A stretch of DNA of 64,000 nt from CAWJNF01 sp963844235 (GTDB lineage Bacteria; Actinomycetota; Thermoleophilia; Gaiellales; Gaiellaceae): the NCBI GenBank assembly GCA_963844235.1, contig CAWJNF010000004.1, positions 682,001 through 746,000 of the forward strand, given 5' to 3'. Position 1 is the first letter of the stretch. Each line of letters starts with the position of its first letter. Below are positions 24,270-32,960 of the stretch, one piece after another. Below the pieces are notes generated by a model that had not been told where the DNA came from, did not search any database, and was given only the letters and a program-made list of their open reading frames with translations. Position numbers and translations under genes: made by a program.

Positions 24270-25688
24270 TCACGAGTCGGCTGCCCGGGGAGCCGAATCC
24301 TCGGCGGCCGACTCCGCGGGCACGATGCCCGCGCGGGTCTGCGGGAAGGCGATCGCCTGGAGCCAGGCGAGCGCGATGTAGGCGACGATACCCACGCCGA
24401 CTCCCCAGGCGGCTTTCACCCACTCGGGCGGGAGCACGTAGTAGACGGCCACCCCGATGGCCACGGCGGCGATCGCCGCTGGGTTGACGCCGCCGAGGAA
24501 GCGATAGCGCCCGTTCGCGTCGAAGAGGGCGAGCACGTCGAGGTGCGTGCGCTTGAGGACGGCGTAGTCGGCCAGAATCACGCCCGCGAGCGGGGTGGCG
24601 ACGTTGCCGAGATGCGTCATCCATTCCTGCGCGTCCTCGATGACCGCGGGGAAGCCCGAGAGAGCGACGGCGACGGCCCCGAGGATGGCGGTCGACCAGA
24701 AGCGCCCGAGCCGAGGGATCGCGTTCACGAGCGAGAGCCCGCCCGAGTAGATGTTCATCAGATTGACCGCCATCGTCTGGAGGACGATCGCGACGAGGAG
24801 GATGGCGAGCAGAAAAGCGTTGCCGCCGAGATCGGCGACGGCGGCGAACGGATTCAGGCTTCCGGTCGCCACGGCGGCGTAGGCGCCGACCCACGAAGCC
24901 ACGAACGACCCTACGAAGGTGCCCCCGAGGATGCCGGCGTACATGTGGCGTCGCGAGCGCGCGTAGCGGCAGAAGTCGGCGACGCTCGTCACGAACGTGA
25001 GCTGCGTCCCCCACATCACGGTCAGGAATGTCGCGAAGCCGAGCCACGTGAACGACTGGTTCGGCGAGTCGAAGACCCGCGAGACGCCGTAAGCAGGGTC
25101 GTCGGCCGTGAGGTAGAGGGCGACGAGGACGCCCGTGAAGACGACCATGAGCGGCAACATCACGCGGACGAAGTGGCGCAGGAGGTCGAAACCGATGACG
25201 GCGAGCACCGCCTGGATACCGGCGAGGGCGAGGGCGACGGGAACGAGCGGTAGCTCGTAGTCGGTGAGCCCGCGCACGATCGCCTGCAGCCCGAACGCGC
25301 CGGCGAGCGCCTGGGCTGCGAACCAGTACGTCGCGGCGACCATCCGGTACGGAGACGTGAGGCCGCGGGCACCCCACTGCCCGAACGTCGCACGCATCGC
25401 GACCTGACCGGTGAGGCCGTAGTCCACGCCTACCTGGGCGACGACGACAAGGATCAGGCCGGCGAGCGTGACTCCGATGCCGACCGCCGCGGCGGCCCAC
25501 CAGAGCGGTAGCCCGCCCTCGACGACGACGATCGCGCCCAGTACGTAGACGAGCGGGCTCAGGTTGAACGTGAGCATCATCGCGAAGAGGTCGTTCCAGC
25601 CGACCTTGCGGAGCTCCGGCGGGATCGGCTCGACCCCGAAGCGCTCGACGCCGCGCGGGACGCGGTGGACCGTGTCCGTGGCGGCCAC
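24270..25688 (-). CDS. NCS1 purine/pyrimidine or thiamine-type permease
   Basis: 472 residues, 12 membrane helices, nucleobase:cation symporter-1 family. N-terminal GVERFGVEPIPPELR then MLTFNLSPLVYVLGAIVV, FGQWGARGLTSPYRMVAATYWFAAQA (substrate-site Trp/Phe), and FVTSVADFCRYARSRRHM, all family features. Convergent with arsC, stops 8 bp apart. Substrate could be cytosine, allantoin, hydantoin or similar; the distant M20 amidase makes a ureido compound conceivable but unproven. Confidence 0.9.
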   Translation of the reverse strand: MAATDTVHRVPRGVERFGVEPIPPELRKVGWNDLFAMMLTFNLSPLVYVLGAIVVVEGGLPLWWAAAAVGIGVTLAGLILVVVAQVGVDYGLTGQVAMRATFGQWGARGLTSPYRMVAATYWFAAQALAGAFGLQAIVRGLTDYELPLVPVALALAGIQAVLAVIGFDLLRHFVRVMLPLMVVFTGVLVALYLTADDPAYGVSRVFDSPNQSFTWLGFATFLTVMWGTQLTFVTSVADFCRYARSRRHMYAGILGGTFVGSFVASWVGAYAAVATGSLNPFAAVADLGGNAFLLAILLVAIVLQTMAVNLMNIYSGGLSLVNAIPRLGRFWSTAILGAVAVALSGFPAVIEDAQEWMTHLGNVATPLAGVILADYAVLKRTHLDVLALFDANGRYRFLGGVNPAAIAAVAIGVAVYYVLPPEWVKAAWGVGVGIVAYIALAWLQAIAFPQTRAGIVPAESAAEDSAPRAADS

Positions 25689-26156
25689 TAGCGGCAGATC
25701 TCGGCGGGAAGGGAACGGCGCCTCGCCGCCACGCCGGGGTCGGGTGGCGTGAGCAGCTCGTCGCGAGACACGCTCGCGTTCTACCCGAATGTGCTGATCA
25801 GCGTGTCCGCACCCGGCGGAGGGACCGACCGTACCCCCGATGCCGGACAGGGGTTCCCCTACATCGGCGGCGAAAAGCCCTGTCGCTCATTCTTGGCCTG
25901 GTTTGCAGGTATTTCGTTTGCTACGTTCGGCGGCGTCAACGACGTCGAGGCGGCGCACCGTTGTCCTCAACCCGTTCCTCGCAACCTGGACCGACACCTG
26001 CTAGACCGAAAGCTCGGGGTCAAGTCTTGCATACGAACATAAGAGCGCTACCTCGAGACCCCCGTCCGGAGCTCGCGCGCTTGGCTTGCAGGACTTGACC
26101 CCAGCTCCTGACGGCCTTGGGCTCCAAGGCGTACCGGTACACTCGACCCGTAGCGG
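25689..26156. other. Geneless stretch with lower GC
   Basis: No convincing gene. A 97-codon frame at 25,749 lacks any ribosome site, coding bias or conserved pattern. GC is visibly lower than the flanks between 25,860 and 26,045, suggesting inserted DNA; its right end holds the REP-type inverted pair at 26,016-26,102. Confidence 0.6.
26016..26102. repeat. REP-type inverted pair (GGGGTCAAGTC)
   Basis: GGGGTCAAGTC at 26,016-26,026 and its complement GACTTGACCCC at 26,092-26,102, each followed inward by a TTGCA/TGCA word and outward by AGCT. Words of this kind are associated with REP elements mobilised by TnpA-REP (Y1/RAYT) transposases. No transposase gene is present. Confidence 0.6.
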
Positions 26157-26825
26157 ATGTCCAGGTCACGCGTCGTTGCCGGCACGCTCTGCGCCATCCT
26201 TGCGCTCGCTCTCGCGGCGTGCGGTGGCGAGGCGCCGGAAGCCGAGTTCACCGCCGAGCCCACCTCGGGCGAGCGCCCGCTCTCCGTGGTCTTCACCGAC
26301 ACCTCGAGCGGCGACCCCGAGAGCTGGGCCTGGGACTTCGGAGACGGAGGCACCTCGACGGAGCAGAACCCGACCCACGTCTACGAGGAGCCCGGAAGCT
26401 ACCGCGTGATCCTGACGGCGACGAACGGCGAGGGATCCGACGACGTCGTCAAGCCCGATCTCTTGACCGTCACGGCACCGCCCTTGACCGATTTCTGCCA
26501 GAGCGTCCAGGACCTCGGCGACGCGGCCGATGCACTCATCGACCCGGACACGGTGACCGGCGGGCTCGACGGCGTGAGGGCAGCGCTCGCCGAGATAGGG
26601 GCCGCCGCCGACGAGGTTCGCTCGACGGCCACCGAGGAATACGCGGACGAAGTCGAGCGGGTCGGGAACGCGATTGCGGCCGTCGAGTCGGCCGTGGACG
26701 AGATCTCGGGCGACGCGTCGACACAAGAGATCATCAGCAGCCTCGCCGGCGCGGCACTCGAAGTCACGGCAGCCGTGAACGCGCTGCGCGTGGCCGTCCA
26801 GCAGGGCTGCACGCCGGCCTCCTAG
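26157..26825 (+). CDS. PKD-domain lipoprotein
   Basis: 222 residues. Signal peptide with lipobox LALAAC (mature Cys near 22), then one PKD domain (about 27-105) with SWAWDFGDGGTSTEQNPTHVYEEPGSY, then a helical C-terminal half (about 110-215, DFCQSVQDLGDAADALIDP start and a closing QQGCTPAS) with two Cys that could form a disulfide. Surface-anchored; binding role likely, ligand unknown. Confidence 0.85.
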   Translation: MSRSRVVAGTLCAILALALAACGGEAPEAEFTAEPTSGERPLSVVFTDTSSGDPESWAWDFGDGGTSTEQNPTHVYEEPGSYRVILTATNGEGSDDVVKPDLLTVTAPPLTDFCQSVQDLGDAADALIDPDTVTGGLDGVRAALAEIGAAADEVRSTATEEYADEVERVGNAIAAVESAVDEISGDASTQEIISSLAGAALEVTAAVNALRVAVQQGCTPAS

Positions 26826-26855
26826 GCGTCGGCGCCCTGGCAGAGCGGCCCGCCG

Positions 26856-27071
26856 TCAGCCTTCCGCCCGACCAGCGCGGCGCCGGTGAGTTGCCGAGCG
26901 GAAGAGCCACGCCAGACCGCCGATCAGGGCGACGGCCACCAAGGCCAGGAACACCGTGTCCACGGCTCGCGCCAGAACGAGCCCGAGGGCAACGCCGAGC
27001 GACGCCGCGAGAATCGGTGCAGTGACCATCACCCAGAGCTTTCCCGGTCGGACGAGGCAGGAAACGACCAT
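26856..27071 (-). CDS. Small two-helix membrane protein
   Basis: 71 residues (57 from an internal ATG at 27,029). Two hydrophobic segments, about 15-35 (VTAPILAASLGVALGLVLA) and 40-58 (VFLALVAVALIGGLAWLF), then a basic tail SATHRRRAGRAEG. Helix-hairpin organisation with positive-inside tail argues for a real gene; no ribosome site is obvious. Unrecognised. Confidence 0.5.
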   Translation of the reverse strand: MVVSCLVRPGKLWVMVTAPILAASLGVALGLVLARAVDTVFLALVAVALIGGLAWLFRSATHRRRAGRAEG

Positions 27072-27159
27072 GAGCCCGCAACTGCCGCGACCAGACGGCC
27101 TGGCGGATGTCCGCGACCACCGCCCGCGGCGTTTCCGGATCGAGATTCGCGCTCCAGCC

Positions 27160-27165
27160 TAGACT
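27160..27165 (+). promoter_or_regulatory. Probable -10 box of the amidohydrolase-cupin operon
   Basis: TAGACT 28 nt before ATG 27,194, which also has a ribosome site, so this transcript has a normal short leader. Confidence 0.35.
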
Positions 27166-27193
27166 GGGCCCTCGCCCCGGATTGGAGGACTCC

Positions 27194-28021
27194 ATGCCCG
27201 AAGCCCGCGCCATCGACGTCGTCGTCTTTCCCTTCACGCCGGACACGAAGGTCGACACCTACGAGTTCGCCCCGGTACTGAAGGACTCGATGATCCATCT
27301 CGAGATCTGGGACAACGAGTTCAGCGCGTCGTCGCTCGTGGCCGACATGGACGAGGCCGGAGTCGAAAGAGTGCTCATCTGCGCGCAGGAGGGCGGCTCG
27401 TGGCGCGTCACGCACGAGTACACCAAGTCGATGGTCGACCAGTACCCGGATCGTCTCTGCTGGACGGCCGGCATCGACCCGCGAGACATCGTCGCGGGCG
27501 TTCGCAGGCTCGAGACGGCGGTGAGTGAGCACGGGGCCCTGGGTGCCCACAGCTACCCGCACTGGTTCGCGATCCCACCGGACGACCGAGCCTTCTATCC
27601 CTTCTACGCCAAGTGCGTCGAGCTCGACGTGCCGATTCAGATCCAGGTGGGCATGGCGTTCCAGGCCGGCCTCAAGAGCGTCGGCTGGCCGGGATCGATC
27701 GACACCATCGCCGTCGACTTCCCCGACCTCAAGATCATCGGCATCCATACCGGCTACCCGTGGGAGCGGGAGATGGTCTCCGTCGCCTGGAAGCACCCCA
27801 ACGTCTACATCGGGGCGGACTGCCACCACCCGAGCAGGTTCGCGACCGAGCTCGTCGAGTTCATCAAGGGAGACGGGCGCGAGAAGGTCATGTGGGGAAC
27901 GAACAAGCCCGTCTTCGAGTTCGCCGACCACCTTGCCGCCGTCGATGCCCTCGGGCTCGACGAAGAGACCGAGCGCCTGTTCCTGTACGAGAACGTCAAG
28001 CGCGTCTACGGCCTCGACTAG
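27194..28021 (+). CDS. Amidohydrolase-2 (ACMSD-like) metal-dependent hydrolase
   Basis: 275 residues with GGAGGA 8 nt before the ATG. TIM-barrel amidohydrolase of the decarboxylase/hydrolase group: DEAGVERVLICAQEGGSW, GALGAHSYPHWFAIPPDD, IIGIHTGYPWEREMV (metal His), YIGADCHHPSRF and VMWGTNKPVFEF, where the family usually has GSDxP. The usual N-terminal HxH is replaced by DVVVFPFTP, and the last Asp position reads Asn, so the metal site may be unusual. First of a three-gene set with two cupins. Confidence 0.82.
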   Translation: MPEARAIDVVVFPFTPDTKVDTYEFAPVLKDSMIHLEIWDNEFSASSLVADMDEAGVERVLICAQEGGSWRVTHEYTKSMVDQYPDRLCWTAGIDPRDIVAGVRRLETAVSEHGALGAHSYPHWFAIPPDDRAFYPFYAKCVELDVPIQIQVGMAFQAGLKSVGWPGSIDTIAVDFPDLKIIGIHTGYPWEREMVSVAWKHPNVYIGADCHHPSRFATELVEFIKGDGREKVMWGTNKPVFEFADHLAAVDALGLDEETERLFLYENVKRVYGLD

Positions 28022-28039
28022 GGCTGCCAAGATACCGAC

Positions 28040-28477
28040 GTGCGTCGGGTCAACCTTCTCGCGCCGGAGCTCGATCTCTCGTCGGAGCGCGACGGCTACC
28101 GCTGGCGAGGCGCAGGCGTCGGGCTGGCGCTGGGCGCGGACGAGATCGGAGCCTGCCTGTACGAGCTCGACGACGGCCAGCGCAGCCATCCGTACCACTT
28201 CCATCATGCGATGGAGGAGTGGCTGATCGTGGTCGCGGGCTCGCCGATCTTGAGGGCTCCCGGCGGGGAGCGCGTGCTGAGCGAGGGCGACGTGGTCTGC
28301 TTCCCGGCCGGGCCCGAGGGCGGGCACCAGGTAACGGGCCCCGGCACGGTGCTGATCCTCGCGGACAACCGCGCGCCCGGGTTGGTCGAGTATCCGGACA
28401 GCGGCAAGCTTGCCGTGCATCCCGCGGGCAAGGTGTTCCGCCTGGCGGATGCCGTCGACTTCTGGGACGGAGAATGA
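28040..28477 (+). CDS. Cupin-domain protein 1
   Basis: 145 residues, single cupin: motif 1 SHPYHFHHAMEEWLIVVAG with His and Glu ligands, motif 2 VVCFPAGPEGGHQV. GTG start. Sits 18 nt after the amidohydrolase and overlaps the next cupin by 4 nt (ATGA). Fold is a small-molecule binder or dioxygenase-like enzyme; ligand unknown. Confidence 0.85.
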   Translation: MRRVNLLAPELDLSSERDGYRWRGAGVGLALGADEIGACLYELDDGQRSHPYHFHHAMEEWLIVVAGSPILRAPGGERVLSEGDVVCFPAGPEGGHQVTGPGTVLILADNRAPGLVEYPDSGKLAVHPAGKVFRLADAVDFWDGE

Positions 28478-28950
28478 CCGAGCCGATCAACCTCCACGGC
28501 GTCGACGTCGAGGGCGACCCCGCCGACCCGCCCGGCTACGGCGCCCGCATGGCCCGTCTGGGCCCCGCTCTCGGCGCCGAGAAGCTCGGCGCCTCGGTCT
28601 ACGAGCTCGACCCGGGCGACAGCGTCTGCCCCTACCACTACGAGAACGTCGAAGAGGAGTGGCTGCTCGTCCTCACCGGCACGCCCACCCTCCGCGACCC
28701 CGAAGGCGAGCACGAGCTGGCGCGCGGCGACCTCGTCTGCTTCCTCGCCGGCCCCGACGGCGCCCACAAGGTCACGAACCGCTCGGGCGCCGTCGTCCGG
28801 ATCCTGATGCTCTCGACCATTCCGAAGTCGGTCGGAGAAGTCCCGCTCAGCATCTGCGTCTACCCCGACAGCAACAAGGTCGGCGTCTGGCCTCCGGGCG
28901 GACGCTTCCGCCTGACCGACAGCCTCGACTACTGGGACGGCGAGATCTAG
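28474..28950 (+). CDS. Cupin-domain protein 2
   Basis: 158 residues, paralogous to the preceding gene: motif 1 VCPYHYENVEEEWLLVLTG, motif 2 LVCFLAGPDGAHKV, and both proteins end in a DSxDYWDGE/DAVDFWDGE tail. The first metal His-x-His reads His-x-Glu here, so metal affinity may differ between the two. Coupled to cupin 1 by a 4-nt overlap; a heteromeric pair is possible. Confidence 0.88.
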   Translation: MTEPINLHGVDVEGDPADPPGYGARMARLGPALGAEKLGASVYELDPGDSVCPYHYENVEEEWLLVLTGTPTLRDPEGEHELARGDLVCFLAGPDGAHKVTNRSGAVVRILMLSTIPKSVGEVPLSICVYPDSNKVGVWPPGGRFRLTDSLDYWDGEI

Positions 28951-29027
28951 CTCGCCCTCCGGCCATCACCTCCCGCCTCCGGCAGCGGGGCTGTGCGGCG
29001 CCGCGATTGCTTGTAGGGACCTGCACC

Positions 29028-29879
29028 TCAAACCGTCACCGCGGCGTTCCAGACCCCGGTCGCGGCGGCGTCCCGTGCATAGTCGGCGAAGTCTCGCGGC
29101 TCGCGGCCGAGGGCGCGTCGCACGCCATCAGCCAGATGGGCGTTGCGGCCGTCGAGAACCTCGCTGAACAGGTAGGTGAGCAGCTCGATGACCTCGCCGG
29201 GCACGCCTAGCTCTGCGGCGGCCGCCGCGTGCTCCTCGATCGAGATCGGCACGTACCGGATCCGGCGACCGGTCGCCCTGGAGATCTCTTCGATCGCCTG
29301 GGCGAAGGTCAGAAGCCGCGGGCCGGTCAGCTCGTACGACTGGCCTACGTGCCGGTCATCGGTCAGCGCCGCGACTGCAACGTCGGCGATGTCGTCGGCG
29401 TCGACGAACGGCTCCGGGGTGTCACCGGCCGGAAGGGCGACCTCGCCGCTGAGCACGTACTCGAGCATGTAGTCCTCGCTGAAGTTCTGGGCGAACCAGG
29501 TCGATCGCACGATGGTCAGCTCGGCGCCTGAGTCGCGCACGGCCTGCTCGGCCTGCTCGGTCTCGGGCTCGCCGCGGCCGGCAAGGAGCACCAGTCTCGG
29601 GACCCCGTGCTTCACGGCCATCTCGGCGAACGCGCCGACCGTCTCCACCGCGCCCGGCACCGCCAGGTCGGGGTAGTAGGAGACATAGACAGACTGGACA
29701 CCGTCCAGCGCGGTTGCCCAGGTCGAGCGGTCCTCCCAGTCGAAGGGCGGCTCGCCGGAGCGAGAGCCGATTCGCACCGGGAGGCCTCGTGCCTCGAGCC
29801 GCCCCGCCACGCGGCGGCCCGTCTTTCCCCTGCCGCCGAGCACCAGCGTCGGCCTCTTCTGTCCCGTACGTTCGGTCAT
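29028..29879 (-). CDS. NmrA-like NAD(P)-binding protein
   Basis: About 283 residues, atypical SDR of the NmrA/quinone-oxidoreductase-like group. Rossmann TLVLGGRGKTGRRVAGRL, then SVYVSYYPDLAVPGA, LTIVRSTWFAQNFSEDYM and FVDADDIADVAVAAL, standard for the family. Two adjacent ATGs (29,882 and 29,879); AAGGAG is 5 nt from the second, which I prefer. Divergent from a TetR regulator with a shared palindromic operator; probably its target and an enzyme for a reactive or quinone-like compound. Confidence 0.88.
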   Translation of the reverse strand: MTERTGQKRPTLVLGGRGKTGRRVAGRLEARGLPVRIGSRSGEPPFDWEDRSTWATALDGVQSVYVSYYPDLAVPGAVETVGAFAEMAVKHGVPRLVLLAGRGEPETEQAEQAVRDSGAELTIVRSTWFAQNFSEDYMLEYVLSGEVALPAGDTPEPFVDADDIADVAVAALTDDRHVGQSYELTGPRLLTFAQAIEEISRATGRRIRYVPISIEEHAAAAAELGVPGEVIELLTYLFSEVLDGRNAHLADGVRRALGREPRDFADYARDAAATGVWNAAVTV

Positions 29880-29909
29880 CATGGCTCCTTCCGAGAAGCT
29901 GGACTTTAA

Positions 29910-29930
29910 ATCTAGATTTTGAATCTAGAT
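29910..29930. promoter_or_regulatory. Palindromic operator between nmrA-like gene and tetR
   Basis: ATCTAGATT-TTG-AATCTAGAT: perfect 9-bp arms with a 3-bp spacer, in the 95-bp divergent intergenic region. AT-rich against a 70 percent GC background, so unlikely by chance. Best read as the TetR operator. Confidence 0.75.
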
Positions 29931-29960
29931 CAAGCATCTTAGACTGTCAACCCCAGGGGC

Positions 29961-29966
29961 TATGCT
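29961..29966 (+). promoter_or_regulatory. -10 box of tetR (leaderless)
   Basis: TATGCT ends 8 nt before ATG 29,975; no ribosome site is present. Confidence 0.4.
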
Positions 29967-29974
29967 TGGCCGTG

Positions 29975-30583
29975 ATGGCTGCGCGGACATATACGGCGTC
30001 ACACCGGCGAGCGAGCCCGCCGAGCGTCGATCGCGTGCTCGAGGCCGCCGAGCATCTGATCCAGGAGGATGGGTTTCACTCCGCGACCATGGACGAGCTT
30101 GCCGAGGCCGCGGGGGTCTCGCGGGCGACGGTCTTCAACCGCTTCGGCTCGAAGCTGGGGGTGCTGCAGGCGCTCTTTGCTCGCTGCATGGAGAGCCAGG
30201 AGATGCGAGCGATCCGTGAGGCGCTCGCGATCGAGGATCCAGTCGTGGCGCTCGAGGCCGTGATCGAGGCGGCCTGCGCGATCTGGGAAGCCCACGGCTT
30301 CGTTCAGGAGCAGCTCCAGGCGATTGCGGTCCTAGAGCCCGCTGCGAGCGTCCTGGTCAAGCAGCAGCTGGACGAGCAACGCAACGACCTTCAGGATCTG
30401 ACACGGCGCCTGGCTCGCGCGGATCGGCTGCGGCCGGGGCTCAGCGAGGCTCGAGTAACCGCGACGCTCCACATGCTCACCAGCCTGGAGTCCTTCCTGT
30501 GGCTGCGGCGCGAGTACGGCCTCTCACTGCGTCGGACCCGCGACACGATCGCCGAGCTCGCGCGACCGCTCCTGCGCACCTAG
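29975..30583 (+). CDS. TetR/AcrR family regulator
   Basis: 202 residues. N-terminal HTH (about 18-62): SVDRVLEAAEHLIQEDGFH, then MDELAEAAGVSRATVFNRFGSK, the typical recognition helix. C-terminal ligand domain has no recognisable subtype. GTG 29,972 also in frame. Divergent from the NmrA-like gene and presumably represses it and itself through the palindrome at 29,910. Confidence 0.92.
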   Translation: MAARTYTASHRRASPPSVDRVLEAAEHLIQEDGFHSATMDELAEAAGVSRATVFNRFGSKLGVLQALFARCMESQEMRAIREALAIEDPVVALEAVIEAACAIWEAHGFVQEQLQAIAVLEPAASVLVKQQLDEQRNDLQDLTRRLARADRLRPGLSEARVTATLHMLTSLESFLWLRREYGLSLRRTRDTIAELARPLLRT

Positions 30584-30603
30584 ACGCGCCACCGGATGAG
30601 CGA

Positions 30604-30677
30604 TACCCCCAGCGGGATTCGAACCCGCGATCTCCGGCTTGAAAGGCCGGTGTCCTAGGCCACTAGACGATGGGGGC
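30604..30677 (-). tRNA. tRNA-Glu (UUC)
   Basis: Minus-strand cloverleaf. Acceptor GCCCCCA pairs with TGGGGGT, discriminator A at 30,604; anticodon stem CCGGC/GCCGG closes loop CTTTCAA, anticodon UUC; T-arm GCGGGTTCGAATCCCGC. CCA is not encoded. Divergently placed to the small membrane gene downstream. Confidence 0.95.
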
Positions 30678-30751
30678 CAGCCCGCCCAACCGTAGCGGAC
30701 GGGCGGCGCTCGGGCCGTTTGCGCATGGAGCCGGTGGGGAAGCACCGGGGC

Positions 30752-30985
30752 ATGGCGACTGCACCACCTGAACGCAGCCACGTGGACACGGCCACGCCCG
30801 ACGAGGAGCGGGAGGCCGCGGTCGAGGAGTTCGTGCCGGCGACGCCGAAGGAGGAGATGCGAGAGGTCGCACGCGGCGAGACGCCCCGCACGCCGTTCTC
30901 GCTCGCGGGCGGCATGGCCGTCCTCATCCTCGGCTTCGCTGCCCTCGTCACCGGCATCGTCGTGCTCGCCATGTGGCTCGCCTAG
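30752..30985 (+). CDS. Small C-terminally anchored membrane protein
   Basis: 77 residues from ATG 30,752 (an in-frame ATG at 30,725 is possible). Acidic soluble N-terminal half (DEEREAAVEEFVPATPKEE) and one hydrophobic segment at the C-terminus (GGMAVLILGFAALVTGIVVLAMWLA), a tail-anchor layout. Unrecognised. Confidence 0.55.
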   Translation: MATAPPERSHVDTATPDEEREAAVEEFVPATPKEEMREVARGETPRTPFSLAGGMAVLILGFAALVTGIVVLAMWLA

Positions 30986-31067
30986 CGGCACCGCTCTCCC
31001 CACTCGGGAAGATCGACGGCCCTTGCCCCGTCTTGTTAGTGAACGCTAATGACGGAGGCATTCCTCG

Positions 31068-32862
31068 GTGGCAACCGCCGCAACATGGACTGACTCGGAT
31101 CTACTCCTCCGTCTCCGCCGCCGCGACCGGACGGCGTGGGAACAGCTCTACCGAACCTACGAGAAGCGGCTGTACGGGTTCGCCTACCGACTCTCTGGAA
31201 ACCAGCACGACGCTGCAGATCTCGTCCAGGAGACCTTCGTGCGCGCGCTGCCGAAGCTCGATCGCCTCCCACCCGAGCGAGCCAACATCGGCGCGTACCT
31301 CTTCGCGACGGCGAAGAACCTCTTCCTGAAGCAGACGGAGCGCGCGAAGCGCGCCTTGCCGGTCGACGAGGTGCCGGAGCCGGCTGAGCCCGGCGACGAT
31401 CGAGGAGGACCCTCAGCGGGCCGCACTGCTGCGACGACAGCAGGACGAGGTCCGGATCGCCAACGGCAAGCTGGCGCCACGCCAGCGGCTCGTCCTCGCG
31501 CTGCGCGAGCTCGAGGACAAGAGCTATGCGGAGATCGGCGAGCTCGTCGGACTGAACGAGAACGCCGTCGCGCAGCTCATCCTCCGTGCCCGTCAGAGCC
31601 TGCGTGATGAACTCCGACTGGTCCAGGTCGACCGCTCGAAGCTGTCCGAGGTGTGCCAGGGATATCTGCCGCTCCTCTCGGCCCACCTCGACGGACAGCT
31701 GCGCGGCGCCAAGCAGACCGAGACACTGGCCCATCTCGAGTCCTGTGAGGACTGCCAGAAGGCGCTCACCGACATGGAAGAGGCCAAGCGCCGCTACCGC
31801 GGGCTCGTTCCTCCGCTCGTGGCCATCGTCGCGCTTCGCGAGAAGGTCGACGCCGCGCTTGCCGCGAACGGCTACTGGGACACGCCAGCAGGCGGACACC
31901 CGGTCCATGTGGGGCTGGGCCGCCGCGGCATGCTCGTGGCCACGATCGCCGGGGTCGCGATCCTCGGTGGCCTCGTCATCGGAGTGGGCGGAGGTGGTGG
32001 CGCCCAGCCGCCTGACTCCGCGAAATCAGTGCAGGCCGGCGCGCCGGCCGAGGCGTCGGCGGTCTCGAGCGAGCAGCCGAGCACGCCTCCATCGAGCCCT
32101 AGCACGGCACCGGAGCCAACGACCAGTCCAGACGAGCCCGCCGAGGGCGAGACGGGCCCACAGCCGGCCTCGGGCGAAGGCGATCCGAGCGCTGTCGGCG
32201 ACGCGAGCGCCGGCGGAGACAACCAGCCCGACACCAACGGCGGCGAGAACGGCACGAGCAACGAGCCCGAGCCCAACGACTCCCAGGGCGCTAGCGCCGA
32301 GCAGCCGGTCGCGAACGGCGGAGCGAGTGGCGACGGAGGCGGTCCCGAGAGCGACGACTCCCAGGGCGGCGGCGGCAGCTCGCAGGGAGGCGAGGCCTCG
32401 CGTGGAGACGAGGGCTCAGAGGCAGACGCCACCTCCCCGGCGGACGTGGGCAGCCGAGGAGACAGCGCCTCCCAGCCGGACGAAGAATCACGGGGAGACG
32501 AGGCACCCCCTGAAGACGACGGCTCGCAGGCGGCGGACGGCTCGCGGGGTGACGAGTCGCCCCCGGAAGACGACGGCTCACGAGGTGAGAGCGGCTCTCT
32601 GACGGACGAAGGCACACGGGGAGACGAGAACCCCCCGGAAGACGACGGCTCACGGGGAGATACAGGCTCGCAGACAGACAGCGGCTCCCAGGAAAGCGAT
32701 GGCTCCCGCGGAGACGCCGTCTCCCAGACGGACGAAACCACACGGGCGGACGATGGCTCCGAGGCAGACGACACCTCCCGCGCAGACGACAGCGCTCAGC
32801 CAGACGAAGGCACTCGGGCAGACGGCAGCGCCTCGGACGACGACGGCTCCCGGGGGGCGTAG
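31068..32862 (+). CDS. ECF sigma factor fused to zf-HC2 anti-sigma domain, membrane helix and RGD-rich acidic tail (one frame break)
   Basis: Read across one frame break this is about 598 residues. Sigma-70 region 2 (about 10-75, LYRTYEKRLYGFAYRLSG, DAADLVQETFVRAL) is in the first frame, GTG 31,068 with GGAGG 9 nt upstream. Near 31,388-31,402 the frame moves by +1 and continues without a stop: region 4 (SYAEIGELVGLNENAVAQLIL), then zf-HC2 (CQGYLPLLSAHLDGQL, HLESCEDC with H-x3-C-x2-C), a membrane helix (MLVATIAGVAILGGLVIGV) and about 290 residues of Ser/Asp/Glu/Gly with seven RGD triplets in an approximate 10-residue period. Region 4 and zf-HC2 share one frame, so the fusion is real; the break between region 2 and 4 may be an error or decay. 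Confidence 0.8.
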
Positions 32863-32960
32863 CCGCGTTCACTCGGACGCGGTCCCCAAGGCCCACCGTG
32901 GCTCACGGGCGCCTTTGCGCATCCCAGACCCGCCGCTCAGCGCCCTACACTGCAGAACAC

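Noticed and set aside
25749..26042. 97-codon plus-strand frame
   Set aside because: No ribosome site, no coding bias, in a lower-GC gap that ends in REP-type repeats.
31388..31402. Programmed ribosomal frameshift in the sigma fusion
   Set aside because: No slippery heptamer or downstream pseudoknot is apparent, and similar single breaks occur in many unrelated genes here, so an indel is the simpler reading.
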